Assembly (NCBI GenBank): GCA_000436035.1
Contig: FR893188.1
Span: 1-6,218 of the forward strand
DNA length: 6,218 nucleotides
Direction of reading: 5' to 3'
From: Prevotella sp. CAG:732
Lineage (GTDB): Bacteria > Bacteroidota > Bacteroidia > Bacteroidales > Bacteroidaceae
The notes under the pieces are model-generated. The model was not told where the DNA came from. It did no database searches and saw only the letters and a list, made by a program, of their open reading frames with translations. This document shows, in pieces, positions 5,074 through 6,218 of this stretch (its first letter is position 1; every line of letters begins with the position of its first letter). The position numbers and the translations under genes are program-made.

Positions 5074-5280
5074 TTATGCAAAAGTAATACAAATAATTAT
5101 CTTGGCATCTGTAAACTCCTTCATTCTCCATGCACTCTTGAAGCCACTCGCCACAAAGTGCATGGGAACAAACAAGCCCACATGGAACTGGTCGACAAAC
5201 TGCCTTGCGCCTCGTGTATATCCATTGCCAATGCGACCATCTACAGGGAACATCACTATGTCAAAGCTATCTTTACACAT
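5074..5280 (-). pseudogene. Fragment of a metallo-beta-lactamase-fold hydrolase gene
   Basis: The translated segment CKDSFDIVMFPVDGRIGN (2-19), then ARQFVDQFHVGLFVPMHF (25-42) and GFKSAWRMKEFTDAK (46-60), resembles the C-terminal half of MBL-fold metallohydrolases: the strand 'D(I/V)..lPVdGr', a helix, then 'vgl.vPMHF' with a metal-binding-type His (H41). After residue 60 the match is lost (IIICITFA then stop). The fold needs about 200-250 residues and an HxHxDH motif, which is absent, so this cannot be a working enzyme. The similarity begins almost exactly at the ATG; upstream the frame is open only to a TGA near 5332. A -7-like box, minus-strand TACCTTTG (5310-5303), lies just upstream, so the piece may still be transcribed. 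Fold recognition is from memory of the motif, moderately sure. Confidence 0.5.
5079..5086 (-). promoter_or_regulatory. Promoter -7 box for the DUF4248 gene
   Basis: Minus-strand TACTTTTG fits TAnnTTTG. No good TTTG lies 19-21 nt further upstream, so the match is partial. The predicted leader (about 4947-5073) contains short inverted arms CTTCCC/GGGAAG around 4973-4997. The box falls at the 3' end of the metallo-beta-lactamase fragment, suggesting the fragment ends where the conserved cassette begins. Confidence 0.4.
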
Positions 5281-5424
5281 TTTGCAGATACTTTTGTAGA
5301 TACAAAGGTAAGCTTTTTGATTGAGAATACATCATGCTATTCGTCATTTTTGTGATTTGTTACACTTTTGGCGAACGAAATTGAAAAGAGAATTATGCTT
5401 TTACAGAAAAATTAGTCTAAATGA

Positions 5425-5456
5425 TTTGCGTATTTAACCATATATTTGTACCTTTG
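5425..5456 (+). promoter_or_regulatory. Bacteroidota -33/-7 promoter for the acidic 78-residue gene
   Basis: TTTG (5425-5428) and TACCTTTG (5449-5456) are separated by exactly 20 nt, a full match to the TTTG-N19-21-TAnnTTTG consensus. Transcription should begin about 5461-5463, only a few bases before the ATG at 5465, so the mRNA would have almost no leader for that start. The preceding stretch 5311-5424 holds no gene. Confidence 0.7.
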
Positions 5457-5464
5457 CATATAAA

Positions 5465-5701
5465 ATGGCAACAATGAATGACTACACAGAGATTTGGCAA
5501 TTACAGGATGTCATAACCACTGCGGTTAATGCTTGTGGCTATGACATCTGGGACTTGCACGCCAATGACTCAGGCTTTCTTCTGGAACTCGCCGAGTACT
5601 TGGATGACGATGCCATCAATTTGCTATGCTGCCAGCTGCCACTAGTTGCAGACTATGAGGGACAAGGAGCTCATGGCTCCATGTTTTGCCTATACAGATA
5701 G
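5465..5701 (+). CDS. Hypothetical very acidic 78-residue protein
   Basis: I do not recognise this protein. It has 13 acidic residues (nine Asp, four Glu, with a DDD run at 47-49), no lysine and only one arginine, at the very end, so its net charge is strongly negative. It has four cysteines (C24, C55, C56, C75) and no signal peptide or membrane helix. The first two thirds look like amphipathic helices (YTEIWQLQDVITTAVNACG, 7-25; GFLLELAEYLDDDAINLL, 37-54). Such composition is seen in DNA-mimic proteins including anti-restriction proteins, but no specific similarity is claimed. A full-consensus promoter lies directly upstream, which supports a real gene. ATG 5465 would be nearly leaderless; ATG 5474 (residue 4) is the alternative start and leaves a short leader. 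No operon partner follows: 5702-5854 is non-coding. Confidence 0.55.
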   Translation: MATMNDYTEIWQLQDVITTAVNACGYDIWDLHANDSGFLLELAEYLDDDAINLLCCQLPLVADYEGQGAHGSMFCLYR

Positions 5702-5775
5702 TGCTTTTTATCCTCAAATTAATCCCTCCACTCTTACCTAATATGCAGCGTTATGATAAATAGGACTTAAAAGGA

Positions 5776-5803
5776 CATCGGTAAAGACCATACTCCACCG
5801 ATG
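5776..5803. repeat. Inverted repeat in the gap before the ATPase fragment
   Basis: CATCGGT (5776-5782) and ACCGATG (5797-5803) are perfect 7-bp arms around a 14-nt loop. No T-run follows, so it does not look like an intrinsic terminator. Apart from this and the palindrome at 5844-5858, nothing is seen between 5702 and 5854. Confidence 0.4.
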
Positions 5804-5843
5804 ATATTTGAACCGACACAAGGGCGCATTCCCAAAAAGTGAC

Positions 5844-5858
5844 ACAAATGACATTTGT
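5844..5858. repeat. 15-bp palindrome at the left end of the ATPase fragment
   Basis: ACAAATG and CATTTGT are perfect 7-bp arms around a single A. The palindrome contains the TGA (5849-5851) that closes the ATPase frame on its 5' side. It could be an operator-like site or simply mark the break point. Confidence 0.35.
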
Positions 5859-6127
5859 CCAAACCAAGCAATTACTCGTTCAATACATTTGCTGTGAAAG
5901 ATGGTGTCATTAAAAATGGTATCATCTATGGGCCGAATGGATCAGGAAAGTCTAATTTTGCCCTCGCCATCTTTGACATTACCAATCACCTTTCTCAAAA
6001 GTGGAAGAAGGTGAACTATTATGATAACTTTGCATATACAGGGAAACTAAATTTTCCAGTAGAGTTCGAATACACCTTCAAGTTTGGCTGCGTAATAGTG
6101 GAGTACAAATATAGTATCTATTATTAG
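5855..6127 (+). pseudogene. Fragment of an AAA family ATPase gene, cut at both ends
   Basis: The 90-codon frame contains NYSFNTFAVKD (6-16), then GIIYGPNGSGKSNFALAIFDI (22-42), in which GPNGSGKS (26-33) is a clear Walker A ATP-binding loop. The following LNFPVEFEYTFKFGCVIVEYKYS (65-87) fits the strand region that comes next in stand-alone AAA ATPases of the AAA_15/OLD-like kind, many of which serve in phage defence. Intact relatives have about 25-45 more residues before this point and several hundred after it, carrying Walker B and signature motifs. Here a TGA lies two codons upstream (5849-5851), there is no ATG (only TTG 5855), and the match ends at KYS before a TAA at 6125-6127. Other frames up to 6218 show no continuation. 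It is therefore a remnant, probably of a defence or OLD-like gene; the exact family is uncertain. Confidence 0.65.
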
Positions 6128-6218
6128 TTGATTATCAGTATTATATGCTCTAAACGGTAGAAAAGTGACCGTATGGATTCTGATTAGATACGAAAAACGT
6201 AAGATTTAACGTATTTAA
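6128..6218. other. AT-rich non-coding end of the window
   Basis: No coding frame or RNA gene is recognisable. The only structure seen is ACGGT (6154-6158) paired with ACCGT (6168-6172), too short to interpret. Confidence 0.5.

Noticed and set aside
5029..5355. Plus-strand open frames of 108 and 87 codons over the MBL fragment
   Set aside because: The minus-strand reading matches a known fold better; the plus-strand translations show no recognisable features.

Overview
The window looks like chromosomal accessory DNA from a gut-type member of the Bacteroidales, most likely Prevotella/Segatella or Bacteroides. Three things point there. The gene families DUF4248, DUF6078-like, 'smalltalk' and a DUF1016/YhcG gene beside type I restriction genes are typical of that order. 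Promoter-like sites match the Bacteroidota -33/-7 pattern (TTTG, about 20 nt, TAnnTTTG). Start codons generally lack Shine-Dalgarno sequences. No rRNA, tRNA, CRISPR array or intact insertion sequence was seen.

Left part (1-2410, minus strand): the remains of a type I restriction-modification operon. In transcription order these are a promoter-like site, hsdM missing its 5' half and its SAM-binding motif, an apparently intact DUF1016/YhcG PD-(D/E)XK protein, and an hsdS surviving only as a short remnant spread over three reading frames. No hsdR is present. The YhcG gene contains three palindromic repeats at an exact 39-bp (13-codon) period, and a related palindrome sits over its stop codon.

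Middle part (2557-5086): a 22-bp degenerate tandem repeat lies 3' of a small Cys-rich gene (DUF6078-like, minus strand). Divergent to that gene is a plus-strand cluster of an HU/IHF-like DNA-binding protein with a Gly/Ser-rich tail, a 44-residue smalltalk peptide and a T7-lysozyme-type N-acetylmuramoyl-L-alanine amidase. A convergent DUF4248 gene closes the cluster. This is a recurrent Bacteroidales cassette; the VirE/DUF3987 primase-like gene that I recall often accompanying it is not in the window. A DNA-binding protein, a one-helix membrane peptide and a peptidoglycan amidase without a signal peptide suggest a lysis-like or peptidoglycan-related module, but its job is not known.

Right part (5074-6218): mostly fragments. 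There is a piece of a metallo-beta-lactamase-fold hydrolase gene (minus strand), a very acidic 78-residue orphan with the best promoter match in the window, and a Walker-A-containing piece of an AAA ATPase gene cut at both ends. The overall picture is a hotspot where defence-related genes have been inserted and eroded around a conserved cassette.
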